64,000 bases of DNA from Jatrophihabitans endophyticus (GCF_900129455.1 NZ_FQVU01000002.1:682001-746000), one strand, 5' to 3'. Positions 1 to 9,218 are shown, counted from the stretch's first letter. Numbers and translations: made by a program. Notes: generated from the letters alone by a model not told the origin.

Positions 1-402
1 TACGGCGGCACGCTGTCCTTCAGCGCGTGCGACGTCGGCGACGCGGCGCTGCTGCGCCAGACGCTGCAGGCGGCTCGCGGCGGGGACGCGCCAATGACGT
101 TCTACCTGCGCTTCTTCCTGCACTCGATCCCCGAGGACGTGCAGAAGGTGCTGATGGGCGTCGTCGCCGAGTGCTCGCGGCCGGGCGACTACATCGCCGC
201 CGAGTTCCGCACCGACCGGGACGAGACGATCGCCAAGGTGCACGGCAACCACTACCGGCGCTTCCAGAACGGGCCGGCCTTCGGTCGCTCGCTGCGCGAG
301 ACCTACGGCTTCACCCCGCTGCTCGAGCAGGAGGGCAACGGCTTCTCGCCCTACAAGGGCGAGGACCCGCAGCTGTACCGCGTCATCGCCCGCCGGGGCT
401 GA
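1..402 (+). CDS. LicD-like/methyltransferase fusion protein, C-terminal fragment
   Basis: This is the 3' end of a gene cut by the left edge; the frame is open from the first base and ends at TGA 400-402. The 133 visible residues match the C-terminal methyltransferase half of the complete proteins at 4654-6276 and 9261-10958. Shared features are the FYLRFFLHSI segment, the AEFRTDRDET segment, a GNHYRRF motif and the closing GEDPQLYRVIARR. By analogy the missing part should hold the small N-terminal beta domain and the LicD-type nucleotidyltransferase domain. The SAM-binding loop is not visible. It probably modifies a surface glycopolymer. The next gene is convergent with only 10 bases between the stops. 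Identity as a paralogue is clear; substrate is unknown. Confidence 0.85.
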   Translation, partial: YGGTLSFSACDVGDAALLRQTLQAARGGDAPMTFYLRFFLHSIPEDVQKVLMGVVAECSRPGDYIAAEFRTDRDETIAKVHGNHYRRFQNGPAFGRSLRETYGFTPLLEQEGNGFSPYKGEDPQLYRVIARRG

Positions 403-412
403 GCGCCGCCGG

Positions 413-2014
413 TCACCCGTCGGCACGCTCCCAGGGGGCGGCCAGCGGGTAGTAGTCGGCCAGGAACTCCGCGACGACGGTGTCGTCGAGCGGCTCCTCG
501 CCCGGCTCCGGCGCGTCGTTGAGGCAGATGGTGTCGATGTCACGGCCGCGCAGGATGCGGCGCAGCCGGTGCACCGACCGGGCGACGCCCACGTTGACGT
601 ACTCGTAGGTGAACTCGGTCCGCGGCACCGGCACCGCGCGCGCCGTGGCCTGGGCGTAGTAGTGGAAGAGCTGGTCCTGCGCGATGTCGGTGTGGTGCCG
701 GAAGCGGTGCCCGGCGGTGGCGCGCAGCTCCGCGGCGAAGCGCTCCTCCAGCTCGTAGTTCACCGAGCGCACCTGCGGGTAGGGCGTGTGACGGATCGAG
801 TTCGAGATCGACACGTCGAGGTCGCGCTCGAGCACGGTCCGGATGTTCTTCGAGATGTTGAAGTGCGGCGCGTCCTCGCTGTGCGCCGCACCGAACGGGC
901 GGGTCAGCCGGCTCGGGAACATCTTCGTGATCCCGTTGCCGAACCAGAAGTTCTCCGGTCGCACGTCCCGGCCGAGGAAGATGTCGTCGTTCAGGTACAG
1001 GTAGTGCTCGGCCAGGCCCTCGATGTGGTGCAGCTGGGTGATGATCGCGCTCGAGTTGAAGACGGGCAGCACGCTCGGGTCGGTGTAGATGTCGCGGTGG
1101 TCGACGACGGTGATGCGATCGTCGTCCGGGTCCAGCCACGCGGGTACCTGCTGGTCGGTGACGAGGAAGATCCGCCGGATCCACGGGGCGTACATCGCCA
1201 GCGAGCGCAGCGAGTAGCGCAGCTCGTCACGGCTCAGGAAGCGGTTCACCGCCAACGACTCGGGGTGGTACTCGACGCCCTCGGAGTCCGCGCGAGCCCG
1301 CAGCATGCGCTCCCGCCAGGCCGGGTCGTCGCCGTCGACCCAGGTGTAGACGGCGTCGACCTCGAACGTCGCCTCGCCGAGCATCGCGCGGTCGAACAGG
1401 GCGATGGACGGCCGGCTCCGGCCGTCGACGGTGATGGTGGCGTCCGCGAGCAGGTCGTCGCTCGTCTCCACCGCCGCCGCGTTCCGCCGCGAGGCCAGCA
1501 CGACGTGCGGGTCGGTCTCGCTGACGGTCCAGAACTCGATGCCGACGGCGTACTCGAGGCCGTAGAGCAGACTGCCGCCGGCGACTGACCAGAACCGGGC
1601 CAGCAGCAGCGAGCCGCAGTGGCTCGGCAGCGCGCTCATCGACTCCGGCGTGAGGGGGCGGACCGCCTGCGGCGCCAGCGCGCGCGGGTACCGCTCCTGG
1701 TAGTGCACGGCGGGGCCCGCGAGCCGGGCGAGGGCCCGCAGCGCGTCGTGGCGACCGCCGGGCGGCACGCCGATGCGGATGCCGCGGTGCATGCCGGGCT
1801 CGATGATGGGCTTGACCACGAAGCCGCGGACACCGGCGTCGGCGAGGGCGGCCAGGACGTCGTCGGCGAGGTCGTTGCGGGCCTCCCGCGGGGTGAGCCG
1901 GTCGACGCGCCGGTACGCGAAGCCGTCGACGGTGACGACGTCGCGGTCGACACCGCCGTGGTCACCGCCACCGTGGTTGCCGACGTCGCCGGTGTCGTGG
2001 TTCGTCCCGGTCAC
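413..2014 (-). CDS. Stealth-family sugar-phosphate transferase
   Basis: The protein has 533 residues. It carries the Stealth conserved regions: CR1 is DAVYTWVDGDDPAW near residue 222, and CR2 spans roughly residues 258-345 with SRDELRYSLRSL, RIFLVTDQQVP and YLYLNDDIFLGRDV. Later conserved blocks (PHFNISKNIRTVLE, HHTDIAQDQLFHYYAQ) follow. Stealth proteins such as CpsY and the GlcNAc-1-phosphotransferase core transfer a sugar 1-phosphate onto a glycan to build phosphodiester-linked capsular or surface polymers. The first ~200 residues are less conserved, with a His/Asp/Gly-rich start. GTG at 2014 was chosen because it overlaps the TGA of the upstream glycosyltransferase as GTGA, which implies translational coupling. 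The family call is strong; the sugar is unknown. Confidence 0.9.
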   Translation of the reverse strand: MTGTNHDTGDVGNHGGGDHGGVDRDVVTVDGFAYRRVDRLTPREARNDLADDVLAALADAGVRGFVVKPIIEPGMHRGIRIGVPPGGRHDALRALARLAGPAVHYQERYPRALAPQAVRPLTPESMSALPSHCGSLLLARFWSVAGGSLLYGLEYAVGIEFWTVSETDPHVVLASRRNAAAVETSDDLLADATITVDGRSRPSIALFDRAMLGEATFEVDAVYTWVDGDDPAWRERMLRARADSEGVEYHPESLAVNRFLSRDELRYSLRSLAMYAPWIRRIFLVTDQQVPAWLDPDDDRITVVDHRDIYTDPSVLPVFNSSAIITQLHHIEGLAEHYLYLNDDIFLGRDVRPENFWFGNGITKMFPSRLTRPFGAAHSEDAPHFNISKNIRTVLERDLDVSISNSIRHTPYPQVRSVNYELEERFAAELRATAGHRFRHHTDIAQDQLFHYYAQATARAVPVPRTEFTYEYVNVGVARSVHRLRRILRGRDIDTICLNDAPEPGEEPLDDTVVAEFLADYYPLAAPWERADG

Positions 2015-3063
2015 CTCGTGTGCACCTCCGCTGCGGGTGGTCGTTCGGCCATCACCTCGGCGATCAGGCGGGCGATGTCGGCGTCGCGTTCCACGGGCGA
2101 CACCGGTCGCTGCGCGCGGACGGCCGCGGCCATGCCGGCGCGCACCGGATCGTCGCACGCCGCGAGCAGCGCCTCGGCGATGGCGTCGGGTTCATTGCGC
2201 TCGAGCACCCAGCCGGTCTCGCCGTGGCGGACGAGCCGTTGCACGGCAGGCACGGTGGCGGCGCCCAGCACGGGCACGCCGGCGGCCAGCGCCTCGAGGA
2301 CCGACAGTCCGTTCGCGTCGTTGGGCTGCGTCCGGACCACCAGGCCGGCGTCGAGGTAGTGGGTCGGCAGGTCGTGGCGGGCACCGAGCAGGATCGCGCG
2401 TCCCACGAGACCCGCGTCCTCGATCGCCTGGGTGAGCAGCCGGGTCCCGCCGCCCGCGCCGACGATGCGCAGCTGCCAGCCGGCGAGGCCGGGCAGCGCC
2501 AGGCGGAACGCCTCCACCACGTCGACCAGCGTCGTGTCGGTCGTCACCTGACCCACGGCGAGGACGACGGGCGCGAGCGCCGTCGCGAGGGGTGCGTCCT
2601 GCGGGAGCACGAAGTCGTCGCACGCGACCACGCGGTGGGCGGCGATGCCCGCGTCGCGGGCGAACGCGACCGGGTCGATCGAGAGGGGGACGACGACCCG
2701 GCTGGCCGCCGGGATCGAGCGGAGGAACAGCTCGTTGCGCAGGGCGGACATCGCGTTGCCGTGCAGGAAGTGGACGATGCGCATGCCGCCGTGTCGGCGG
2801 GCGGTGGCCGAGGCGAGGCTGCGCGCGGAGGTGGTCATCACGACGTCCGCCCGCGCGACCAGCGCCTCCCCCGACAATCCGGCCAGCGCGTGGACGCCCC
2901 GGTACGGCGAGGCGTCCTGGGCGCGGGTGGCGGGGTCGCGCGACAGGACGACGAGGCGGCTGGTGGCCACGGTCCGCAGGGCGTGCATACGCCGGCGGGT
3001 CATCGTCAGCGCGCCGTTGGGTCGCAGCGACTCGGCGATCCAGGTGAGCCTCGGCCGGCTCAT
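2011..3063 (-). CDS. GT4-family glycosyltransferase
   Basis: The protein has 350 residues with a GT-B fold. The C-terminal half carries the nucleotide-sugar binding block of family GT4: LAVGQVTTDTTLVDVVEAF, then LRIVGAGGG, LLGARHDLPTHYLDAG and NDANGLSVLEALAAGVPVLG, where the two Glu of the E-x7-E signature correspond to the S-V-L-E-A region. The N-terminal part (WIAESLRPNGALTM) is the acceptor domain. It should act in the cytoplasm, adding a sugar to a surface-polymer precursor. ATG 3063 overlaps the stop of the upstream gene (ATGA), and its own stop overlaps the start of the Stealth gene, so three leftward genes form one tightly coupled operon. Donor and acceptor cannot be read from sequence. 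Confidence 0.85.
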   Translation of the reverse strand: MSRPRLTWIAESLRPNGALTMTRRRMHALRTVATSRLVVLSRDPATRAQDASPYRGVHALAGLSGEALVARADVVMTTSARSLASATARRHGGMRIVHFLHGNAMSALRNELFLRSIPAASRVVVPLSIDPVAFARDAGIAAHRVVACDDFVLPQDAPLATALAPVVLAVGQVTTDTTLVDVVEAFRLALPGLAGWQLRIVGAGGGTRLLTQAIEDAGLVGRAILLGARHDLPTHYLDAGLVVRTQPNDANGLSVLEALAAGVPVLGAATVPAVQRLVRHGETGWVLERNEPDAIAEALLAACDDPVRAGMAAAVRAQRPVSPVERDADIARLIAEVMAERPPAAEVHTR

Positions 3064-4040
3064 CGCGGCGGGCCCGTGCTGATCCGCAGCACGTTGTCCT
3101 CGGCGTAACCGGTGGCGACGTCGGCCACGCCGTCGTCGGTGCGCACGAGGAAGGCGGCGGTGTCCTCGTGCAGCGGTCGCGCGTCGAGCGGCTGACGCAG
3201 CGGCGTCCACGTCCCGGCGGCGGACCCCCCGACGGCGGCCAGCCACCGGACCGGGTGGGCGCGCACGAGATCGCCCAGCGGGACCGACACGCGCCGTCGC
3301 CCGTCCGCGCCGACGGTGCCGGCCAGCTCGACCCGTTCGCCGTCGGCACCGTCCAGGCGCAGGGCGGCCTCGCCCGTGCCGTCCCAGCCGATCTCGAGCG
3401 TGCGCAACCCCGGCGCGAGCGAGTGTGCGACGAAGGGACCTCCGGAGAGCGCGCCGAGCAGTCGCAGTCGGCCGTCGCGGGCGAGGGCGAGCCGTGCCGG
3501 CGCACCGGGCGGGTCGGCCAGCGTGTCGCGCGAGGTCACGAACACGTCGACGCTGCGCCGCCCGGTGACGACGCGCAGCTCCGCGGTCGCGCCGGCGAGC
3601 ACCGCCGGCGGGACCGGCGCCACCAGCCGGACGGCGCGGTCGCCGGGGACCGCGAACGCCGCCACCTCGACGGTCTCGGTCGGTGTCGAGAACGCGACGG
3701 CGTGCACGTCCGCACAGCGGTCGGTGGGCCCGGCGAGGGAGAGGCTGAGCTCGCCGCCGCCGCTCACGGCCGCGCCGCGCAGCTCCAGCTCGCCGGCCGC
3801 CGACCGTCGTGCGCGGTGCGTCCGACGCGAGAGTGCGAGCGTGACGTCCTCGAGCGAGCTCCACGAACCGGACCGCAGCGTCTCGCGCAGCCGGACGGCG
3901 CGGGCCAGGGTGGCGCCGACCAGGAGGTAGGCGCGCAACTCGGGCGAATCGCGTTCGAGCGACACGCGGTAGCGACGCCCCACGGCGAGCCGGGCGCGGT
4001 GGCTGCCGCGCCGTGCCGCGCCTCGCAGAATCGCTCGCAC
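3060..4040 (-). CDS. Unknown beta-rich protein at head of glycosyltransferase operon
   Basis: I do not recognise this 326-residue protein. It starts with GTG 4040 and has a basic N-terminus (RGAARRGSHRARLAVGRRYR). The rest is a long series of short hydrophobic strands separated by Gly/Asp/Pro turns, such as GELELRGAAVSGGGELSLSL and RLRLLGALSGGPFVAHSL. This suggests two or more beta-sandwich units. No signal peptide or membrane helix is seen. It is the first gene of the operon with the GT4 and Stealth genes (ATGA overlap) and is divergent from 4175. A carbohydrate-binding or scaffolding role beside the transferases is plausible from context only. Confidence 0.7.
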   Translation of the reverse strand: MRAILRGAARRGSHRARLAVGRRYRVSLERDSPELRAYLLVGATLARAVRLRETLRSGSWSSLEDVTLALSRRTHRARRSAAGELELRGAAVSGGGELSLSLAGPTDRCADVHAVAFSTPTETVEVAAFAVPGDRAVRLVAPVPPAVLAGATAELRVVTGRRSVDVFVTSRDTLADPPGAPARLALARDGRLRLLGALSGGPFVAHSLAPGLRTLEIGWDGTGEAALRLDGADGERVELAGTVGADGRRRVSVPLGDLVRAHPVRWLAAVGGSAAGTWTPLRQPLDARPLHEDTAAFLVRTDDGVADVATGYAEDNVLRISTGPPR

Positions 4041-4161
4041 GTAGCCGCCTCGCCGTCCCGATCGCCGTGGTGCGCGCCGTGCGCCGCCCGCCGCCTGGAC
4101 CCTATCGCGCGCGCTCCCGGACCCTCGTTCGCAGCGTCGTCGCAGGCCCGAACCGCTGGGG

Positions 4162-4167
4162 TAGCGT
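4162..4167 (+). promoter_or_regulatory. Predicted -10 box TAGCGT of a leaderless transcript
   Basis: TAGCGT lies 13 bases before ATG 4175 (first base to first base), so transcription would begin at or next to the start codon. This supports ATG 4175 over the in-frame GTG 4166. The same box at the same distance precedes the phosphopantetheinyl transferase start at 17635. It is a pattern match, not mapped. Confidence 0.5.
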
Positions 4168-4174
4168 GACCGGC

Positions 4175-4657
4175 ATGTCGATCCGGGGCGTCATCCGCGA
4201 CGGTGTCGACAGGCTCGCGCGGCGCGGGCGGGCGATGACGGCGTCGTCATCGCAGGCGCGACCCGAGACCGCCGAGCACACCCCGGCCGGGCTCGTCGAG
4301 TCCTTCGGCCGCGAGCGGGTCACGGGGTGGATAGCCCCGCCGCCGGGCAGCGGCCCGGTGCATGTCGCGCTGCTGGTCAACGGCACCGAGGTCGCCGCGA
4401 CCGACGCCGTCGCGCCGGCCGAGCGCGAGGCGTGGGCACCCACCGTCGGCTTCGGCTTCGCCATGCGCGAGCTGTGGCCCTACCTGCGCACCGACCACAA
4501 GGTGACGGTGCGGGTCAACGGCCGCTCGCTGCCCATCGTCGGCCACGGCATGTACTTCGCGCCCCCGCGCAACGGCAAGCACGGTCTGCGCACGCTGCGC
4601 GAGCTGCAGGCGCAGGGACGCGGGCCCGACCTGCGCGCCGCCGACGTGCCCGCATGA
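4175..4657 (+). CDS. Stand-alone copy of the LicD-fusion N-terminal domain
   Basis: The protein has 160 residues. After a basic N-terminal stretch (GVDRLARRGRAM) it contains one domain that recurs at the N-terminus of the proteins at 4654 and 9261. The shared pattern is LVESFGRERVTGWIA, then a beta segment ending in NGTEVAATDA, a GFGFAMRELWPYL block, and KVTVRVNGRSLPIVGHGMYF. No catalytic motif is seen. The repeated VxGW-VNG-GF pattern resembles the small beta domains attached to many actinobacterial glycosyltransferases, so a glycan- or acceptor-binding role is inferred. The stop overlaps the start of 4654 (ATGA), so the two products are probably made together. Confidence 0.75.
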   Translation: MSIRGVIRDGVDRLARRGRAMTASSSQARPETAEHTPAGLVESFGRERVTGWIAPPPGSGPVHVALLVNGTEVAATDAVAPAEREAWAPTVGFGFAMRELWPYLRTDHKVTVRVNGRSLPIVGHGMYFAPPRNGKHGLRTLRELQAQGRGPDLRAADVPA

Positions 4658-6276
4658 CGCCGGCCGACGCCGCCGCGGGCTCTCCCCGTCGCGTCCCGGG
4701 CGCGGTCGAGCAGTTCAAGCAGGACCGCATCGTCGGGTGGGTCGCGGTCGCCGACGACGCGCCGGCCAGTCGCGTCACGCTCGAGGTCAACGGGCAGCGG
4801 GTCGCCGCGACCTGGTCGAGCGAGCCGGACGACTCCCGACGCAACTGGGGCGTGGTCCGGCCGTTCCGCTTCTGGCTGCGGGACCTCTGGGACTTCCTGT
4901 CGCCGGACGACGCCATCACGGTCTGCTTCGACGGCCGGCCGTTGCCCATCGCGCGTCGGGGCATGCTCGCCCGGCCCGAGACCGCCGGCGAGCGATCGGT
5001 GACCGAGCTGTTCGAGCTCCTCGCCGCGGACCACATCTTCGGTCAGACCGGTCGGTTGCAGCTGTCGAAGACGGTGGACACGGCGTGGCAGCGCGATGTC
5101 CTGGCGCTCTTCGGCGAGGTCCGCGCGCTGCTGGCCGACCGGTACGACTACGACCCGTTCTTCGTCTACGGCACGCTGCTGGGCGCGGTGCGCGAGCAGG
5201 GCTTCATCGGTCACGACCTCGACTTCGACAGCGCCTACGTCTCCCGGCACACCGACGGCGCCGCCGCGGCCGCCGAGCTGCGCGACATCGCGTTCGCGCT
5301 CGTCGCCGCCGGCTACGCGGTCGAGAGCTTCCTGACCCACCTGCACATCGTCGACGCGGCCGGCACCCGCATCGACCTGTTCCACCTCTACTTCGACGAC
5401 GAGGGCCGGCTGAGCTTCCCGTTCGGGATCGCCGGTCCGGGACGGATCACGCGCGACGAGTGGCAGGGCGTGCACGAGATCGAGTTCCTCGGCCATCGCG
5501 GCGTCGTGCCACGCCAGGCGGAGCGGCTCGTCGAGCACATGTACGGCCGGGACTGGCGCGACCCCAAGCCGGGTTTCATGTGGTACCTCGACCGGACCGA
5601 CCGGGCGCCGGCGGGGATCATGCCGCCGGACATGGTCGAGGAGATCCGCTGGCAGGACCACTACAGCCGGAGCGCGATGCAGGAGCCGTCGCCGTTCGCG
5701 CGGCGGCTGACGGCGCTGGCCGACCTGCCGGCCACCGTCGTCGACCTCGGCGCCGGCGACGGGCGGGACGCGGTGGCCTTCGCCGACGCCGGCGTGCGCT
5801 CGGTGACCGCGATGGAGCGGGCGCCTGCGGCGCTGGACCTGCTGCGGGGCAGCGCGGCCGGTCGTGCCGGCCGGGTCGACGCGGTCGAGGTCGACCTCGC
5901 CGACGCGGCGGCCCTGCGCGAGGCGATCGCCCAGGCCCTGACACGACGCCCCGACGGGACCGGCCCGGTCCTCTACCTGCTGCGCTTCGTGCTGCACGCC
6001 GTCGACGAGGAGACCGAGCGGACGCTGCTCGACGTGCTCGCCGGGGTGACCGTCCCCGGGGACCTGCTGGCGGTGGAGTTCCGCACCCGCGCCGACGAGG
6101 ACCTGCCCAAGGCCCGCACCGGTCCGCGGCGTCGCTTCCTCGACGGGGACGCGTTCCTGGCCGAGGTCGGCGCCCGCATGGCCACCGACGTCGTCGAGCG
6201 CAGCGAGGGCACGGGCCTGTCGCCGGTGCCGGGCGAGGACCCGCAGCTGTGCCGCCTCGTGCTGCGGCGGGTCTGA
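4654..6276 (+). CDS. LicD-like nucleotidyltransferase fused to class I methyltransferase
   Basis: The protein has 540 residues in three parts. Residues ~10-110 are the small beta domain seen alone in 4175-4657. Residues ~120-340 are LicD/fukutin-like, with VYGTLLGAVREQGFIG followed by HDLDFDSAYV, the acidic metal-binding cluster, and RIDLFHLYFDD. LicD enzymes transfer phosphocholine or related groups from a nucleotide donor onto glycans. Residues ~345-540 are a Rossmann methyltransferase with the SAM loop VVDLGAGDGRDAVAFA and the end GEDPQLCRLVLRR. One polypeptide could therefore attach a phospho-substituent and methylate it or the glycan. The gene is coupled to 4175 and convergent with 6311. 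Domain calls are firm; the substrate is open. Confidence 0.82.
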   Translation: MTPADAAAGSPRRVPGAVEQFKQDRIVGWVAVADDAPASRVTLEVNGQRVAATWSSEPDDSRRNWGVVRPFRFWLRDLWDFLSPDDAITVCFDGRPLPIARRGMLARPETAGERSVTELFELLAADHIFGQTGRLQLSKTVDTAWQRDVLALFGEVRALLADRYDYDPFFVYGTLLGAVREQGFIGHDLDFDSAYVSRHTDGAAAAAELRDIAFALVAAGYAVESFLTHLHIVDAAGTRIDLFHLYFDDEGRLSFPFGIAGPGRITRDEWQGVHEIEFLGHRGVVPRQAERLVEHMYGRDWRDPKPGFMWYLDRTDRAPAGIMPPDMVEEIRWQDHYSRSAMQEPSPFARRLTALADLPATVVDLGAGDGRDAVAFADAGVRSVTAMERAPAALDLLRGSAAGRAGRVDAVEVDLADAAALREAIAQALTRRPDGTGPVLYLLRFVLHAVDEETERTLLDVLAGVTVPGDLLAVEFRTRADEDLPKARTGPRRRFLDGDAFLAEVGARMATDVVERSEGTGLSPVPGEDPQLCRLVLRRV

Positions 6277-6277
6277 G

Positions 6278-6304
6278 GCGCCGGGCCGGCCGACCGCCCG
6301 GTGC
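6278..6304. terminator. Hairpin between convergent genes
   Basis: GCGCCGGGC pairs with GCCCGGTGC through nine positions (one G-U) around a 9-base loop, starting two bases after the stop of 4654-6276 and ending just before the stop of the leftward gene at 6311. No T-tract follows. It could stop both strands. Confidence 0.45.
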
Positions 6305-6310
6305 GGGACC

Positions 6311-9061
6311 TCAGTGCTGCAACTCCTCGGCGACGGGGCGCCCGTCGAGCACGGACTTCGGGTCGAGCTTGAGGTAGCGCTCGTCGTAGGGCATGCGCTT
6401 CGTGATCGCCGCGATCGCGTCGTACGTCCGCTGCGAGCACCGGCCGTCCCGGAACGGGAAGGTGTCGCGCATCCGCTCGGCGTAGACCGGCTCGGCGGCG
6501 CCGTCACGCCGCATGACCGCCGCCACGGCCGCCACGGCCTCGTCCGCCTGCGTCGTCACCGGCCCGAAGCCGTCCGTCTCGTACCGCCAGGTGCCGCGCC
6601 GGTAGGCGTGACCGCCGTCGAAGAAGTCCTCCTGGTCGAACTGGAAGTACACGACTGGCCGCTCGATGTAGGCCATCTCGAAGCCCATCGAGGAGTAGTC
6701 GGTGACGAGCGCCGCGCTCCTGGCCAGCAGCTGCTGGATGTCGACGTCGCGGAAGCGGTACACCTGGACCCAGTCCGGCAGCGGGCTGCTGTCGAGGTAG
6801 GTCTGCATGTTCGGGTGCGGGACGAAGGCGATGCGGTACCCGTGCTCGTCGGCGAGCCGGTGCAGCTCCTGCGACTCGATGACCGTCCGCCACTGCCGGG
6901 CGTACTCGGAGCTCCAGAAGTCCGCTCGCAGCGCCCGGTCGTTGCCCCCGGCCACCTGGTCGAGGACGAGGCCGCGGCGCCAGGTCGGCATGACGAGGAT
7001 CAGCTTGGGGTCCCGACCGTCCTCCCCCGTCGCGAGCCGGTGCAGCCGGTCGTGACGCGGGAAGCCGGTGAGCGCGACCTCGTGGTCGCCCCAGATGTAG
7101 GGCGAGGTGTCCGCGACGATCGCGTCGCGCTCGGCGGGCGTGGCGGTGATCATGAGCTCGATGGGCTTGGGGTTGATCCAGATGGACAGGTCGTCCTTGG
7201 TCACGCCGTGCTGCAGGAACGTGTAGTGCCACGTGTTGACGCGGTCCTTGCCGAACAGTCGTGCCGGCAGCGGTGACGTGATGTACCCGTCGATCTGGGA
7301 CGACACGACGTGCTCGCAGTTGAGCAGCGCGATCTCGTGCTCGCGCGACTTGTGCGCGAGCAGCCGGAACCCGTCCTTCGCGAGCCGGTCCCAGTCGTTG
7401 CTCTCGCGCGCGAGCACGAACCACGCGTTGACGTCGGGGCGGTTGTCGCGCAACCACCGGTAGAGGTGCTCGGCGTTGTCCTTGGCCTGCGAGTCACGGT
7501 CGATGAGCAGCCACGCCCCCGCGAACTTGCGGCGGAAGTACGGGGTGTCGGCCAGCCGGACGGTGTTGTCGGCGCGGCGTTGCTCGCGCTGCTCCTCGTC
7601 GCGCAGGTCGCGGATCCGCTCGAGGCCGTCGCGCTTGAGGCGACCGAGAGCGGGACGCAGCCCGGCCGGGCGCGGCTTGGGCTCCGGACGGTCGCGGTCG
7701 CGGTCGAGGTCGGGGACGAGACCGGCCCGGATCGCGGTGGGGCCGACCAGCATGGCCCGCGTCTCGACCGGCCCCACCCGCAACGGGACGCGCGTGCCGT
7801 CGAGGGTGACCGACAGCGAACCGTCCGAGGGGAGCCACACGACGCGCTCGGTGAGCAGGGTGCGGCCGTAGAACGAGCACGGCCGCGTCTTCGCGAATAC
7901 CGGTGCGACGGTGAAGCCGCGGGCGCGGAACTCCTCCACCGGCGCGTCGCCGGTGTAGAACCAGTGCAGCCGGACGAGCCCGCGGCCGCTGTCCATGCGG
8001 TCGATGAAGACGGTGGTGGGTCGCGGGTCGCACTTCTTGAAGTACATCCGCAGCGCGTTGCGGATCTCGACGTCGATGCGGGTCACCCGGTACGCGTCGA
8101 CGGCGTCGACGTCGATGTGCTCGAGGCACTCGGCGAGGAGCTCGAAGAAGCCGTCGCTGACGTCGCGCGGCACGGCGGCGGTCGGCGACGGGCTGCGCCG
8201 CTCCTGCTTGAAGTAGCCCATGATGTCGTACAGCACCATGTTCTGGATCCACGGCGGCGCACTGCCGTCGTGCTCGGCGGCCGCGATGCGCAACGCGTCG
8301 AGCCAGCCGCGGGGCACGCTCAGGAACTTGCCGGGATTGCGCCACTGGCCGTCCATCAGCGAGCTGCCGTCCGAGCGCCGGCGGTAGAAGTACTGGGCCT
8401 CGGCGATCATGGCGATCCGCGGCCGCTCGAACTTGCTCAGGTAACGGGCGGTGAGGTGCCCGTCCTCCCACACCGGCTGGATCCGGCCGTCGTAGCGCAG
8501 GTCGTACTGCTGCATCACCTCGCGGCGGAACAGGCCGGTGTTGGCCGCCACGTGGATGAAGTAGGGGTGCCGGCCGAGGTCGATGACGCGCGTGCCCTCG
8601 TCGAAGCGGAACCGCAGCGGATGGGTGTCGCTCTCGGTGGCGGTGTCCTCGTTGAAGTAGATGAAGCGACCGGCGACGATGTGGACCTTGTCGGCCTTGG
8701 GCGAGCGGACGAACGTGGTCATCGCCGCCCAGTAGCCGGGGCTGAAGAAGTCGTCGGGATCCGGGAACGTGACCCACTCACCGGTGGCGACGTCGAGACC
8801 GGCGTTGCGGGCCGAGGACAGCCCGCCGTTCTCCTTGCGCACCAGACGCGCGTCGAGTGCGGGGTGCTGCGCGATCCAGTCCGTGATGATCTCGGCGGAG
8901 TCGTCGGGCGATCCGTCGTCGACGAAGACGAACTCGACCCCCGTCAGGTCGCCGGACTGCCGATCGATCGAGGCGAGGAACTCCGGCAGGTACTCGGCGA
9001 CTCCGTAGGTCGGCATGACGGCGGTGATGGTGCCCCGGCTGCCGCTGGCGAAGGTTCCCAC
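6311..9061 (-). CDS. GT2 glycosyltransferase-CDP-glycerol glycerophosphotransferase fusion
   Basis: The protein has 916 residues. The N-terminal ~260 residues are a GT2 (GT-A) domain: ITAVMPTYGVAEYLPEFL, FVFVDDGSPDDSAEII, ENGGLSSARNAGLDVATGEW, and the FPDPDDFFSP segment holding the metal-binding acidic residues. The C-terminal ~400 residues match TagF/TagB-type CDP-glycerol glycerophosphotransferases: FLQHGVTKDDLS, LTGFPRHDRL, ILVMPTWRR, LVTDYSSMGFEMAYI and YFQFDQEDFF. Such fusions build teichoic-acid-like glycerol- or polyol-phosphate chains on a glycan at the inner face of the membrane. GTG 9061 was chosen; a weak GGGAGA lies about 10 bases upstream. The fusion is read with confidence; the polymer repeat is not known. 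Confidence 0.88.
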   Translation of the reverse strand: MGTFASGSRGTITAVMPTYGVAEYLPEFLASIDRQSGDLTGVEFVFVDDGSPDDSAEIITDWIAQHPALDARLVRKENGGLSSARNAGLDVATGEWVTFPDPDDFFSPGYWAAMTTFVRSPKADKVHIVAGRFIYFNEDTATESDTHPLRFRFDEGTRVIDLGRHPYFIHVAANTGLFRREVMQQYDLRYDGRIQPVWEDGHLTARYLSKFERPRIAMIAEAQYFYRRRSDGSSLMDGQWRNPGKFLSVPRGWLDALRIAAAEHDGSAPPWIQNMVLYDIMGYFKQERRSPSPTAAVPRDVSDGFFELLAECLEHIDVDAVDAYRVTRIDVEIRNALRMYFKKCDPRPTTVFIDRMDSGRGLVRLHWFYTGDAPVEEFRARGFTVAPVFAKTRPCSFYGRTLLTERVVWLPSDGSLSVTLDGTRVPLRVGPVETRAMLVGPTAIRAGLVPDLDRDRDRPEPKPRPAGLRPALGRLKRDGLERIRDLRDEEQREQRRADNTVRLADTPYFRRKFAGAWLLIDRDSQAKDNAEHLYRWLRDNRPDVNAWFVLARESNDWDRLAKDGFRLLAHKSREHEIALLNCEHVVSSQIDGYITSPLPARLFGKDRVNTWHYTFLQHGVTKDDLSIWINPKPIELMITATPAERDAIVADTSPYIWGDHEVALTGFPRHDRLHRLATGEDGRDPKLILVMPTWRRGLVLDQVAGGNDRALRADFWSSEYARQWRTVIESQELHRLADEHGYRIAFVPHPNMQTYLDSSPLPDWVQVYRFRDVDIQQLLARSAALVTDYSSMGFEMAYIERPVVYFQFDQEDFFDGGHAYRRGTWRYETDGFGPVTTQADEAVAAVAAVMRRDGAAEPVYAERMRDTFPFRDGRCSQRTYDAIAAITKRMPYDERYLKLDPKSVLDGRPVAEELQH

Positions 9062-9135
9062 GAGGTGTCCGTCTCCCCTGCTGGTGCGCTGCCGGCTCGT
9101 GTGAGTCGGAACGTCACGTTTGCGTCACCGCGAAG

Positions 9136-9141
9136 ACCTTA
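9136..9141 (-). promoter_or_regulatory. Predicted -10 box TAAGGT for the GT2/TagF gene
   Basis: On the minus strand TAAGGT lies about 75 bases before GTG 9061, leaving a leader of roughly 65-70 bases. The -35 region is not convincing. It is divergent from the box at 9219. Confidence 0.35.
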
Positions 9142-9218
9142 CCGGGGGGACGGCGCCGGTCCCGACGAGCGGACACGCGCCGCGGCGGCGGTGACCCGGT
9201 GCCGCCCACCGGCCCGAG

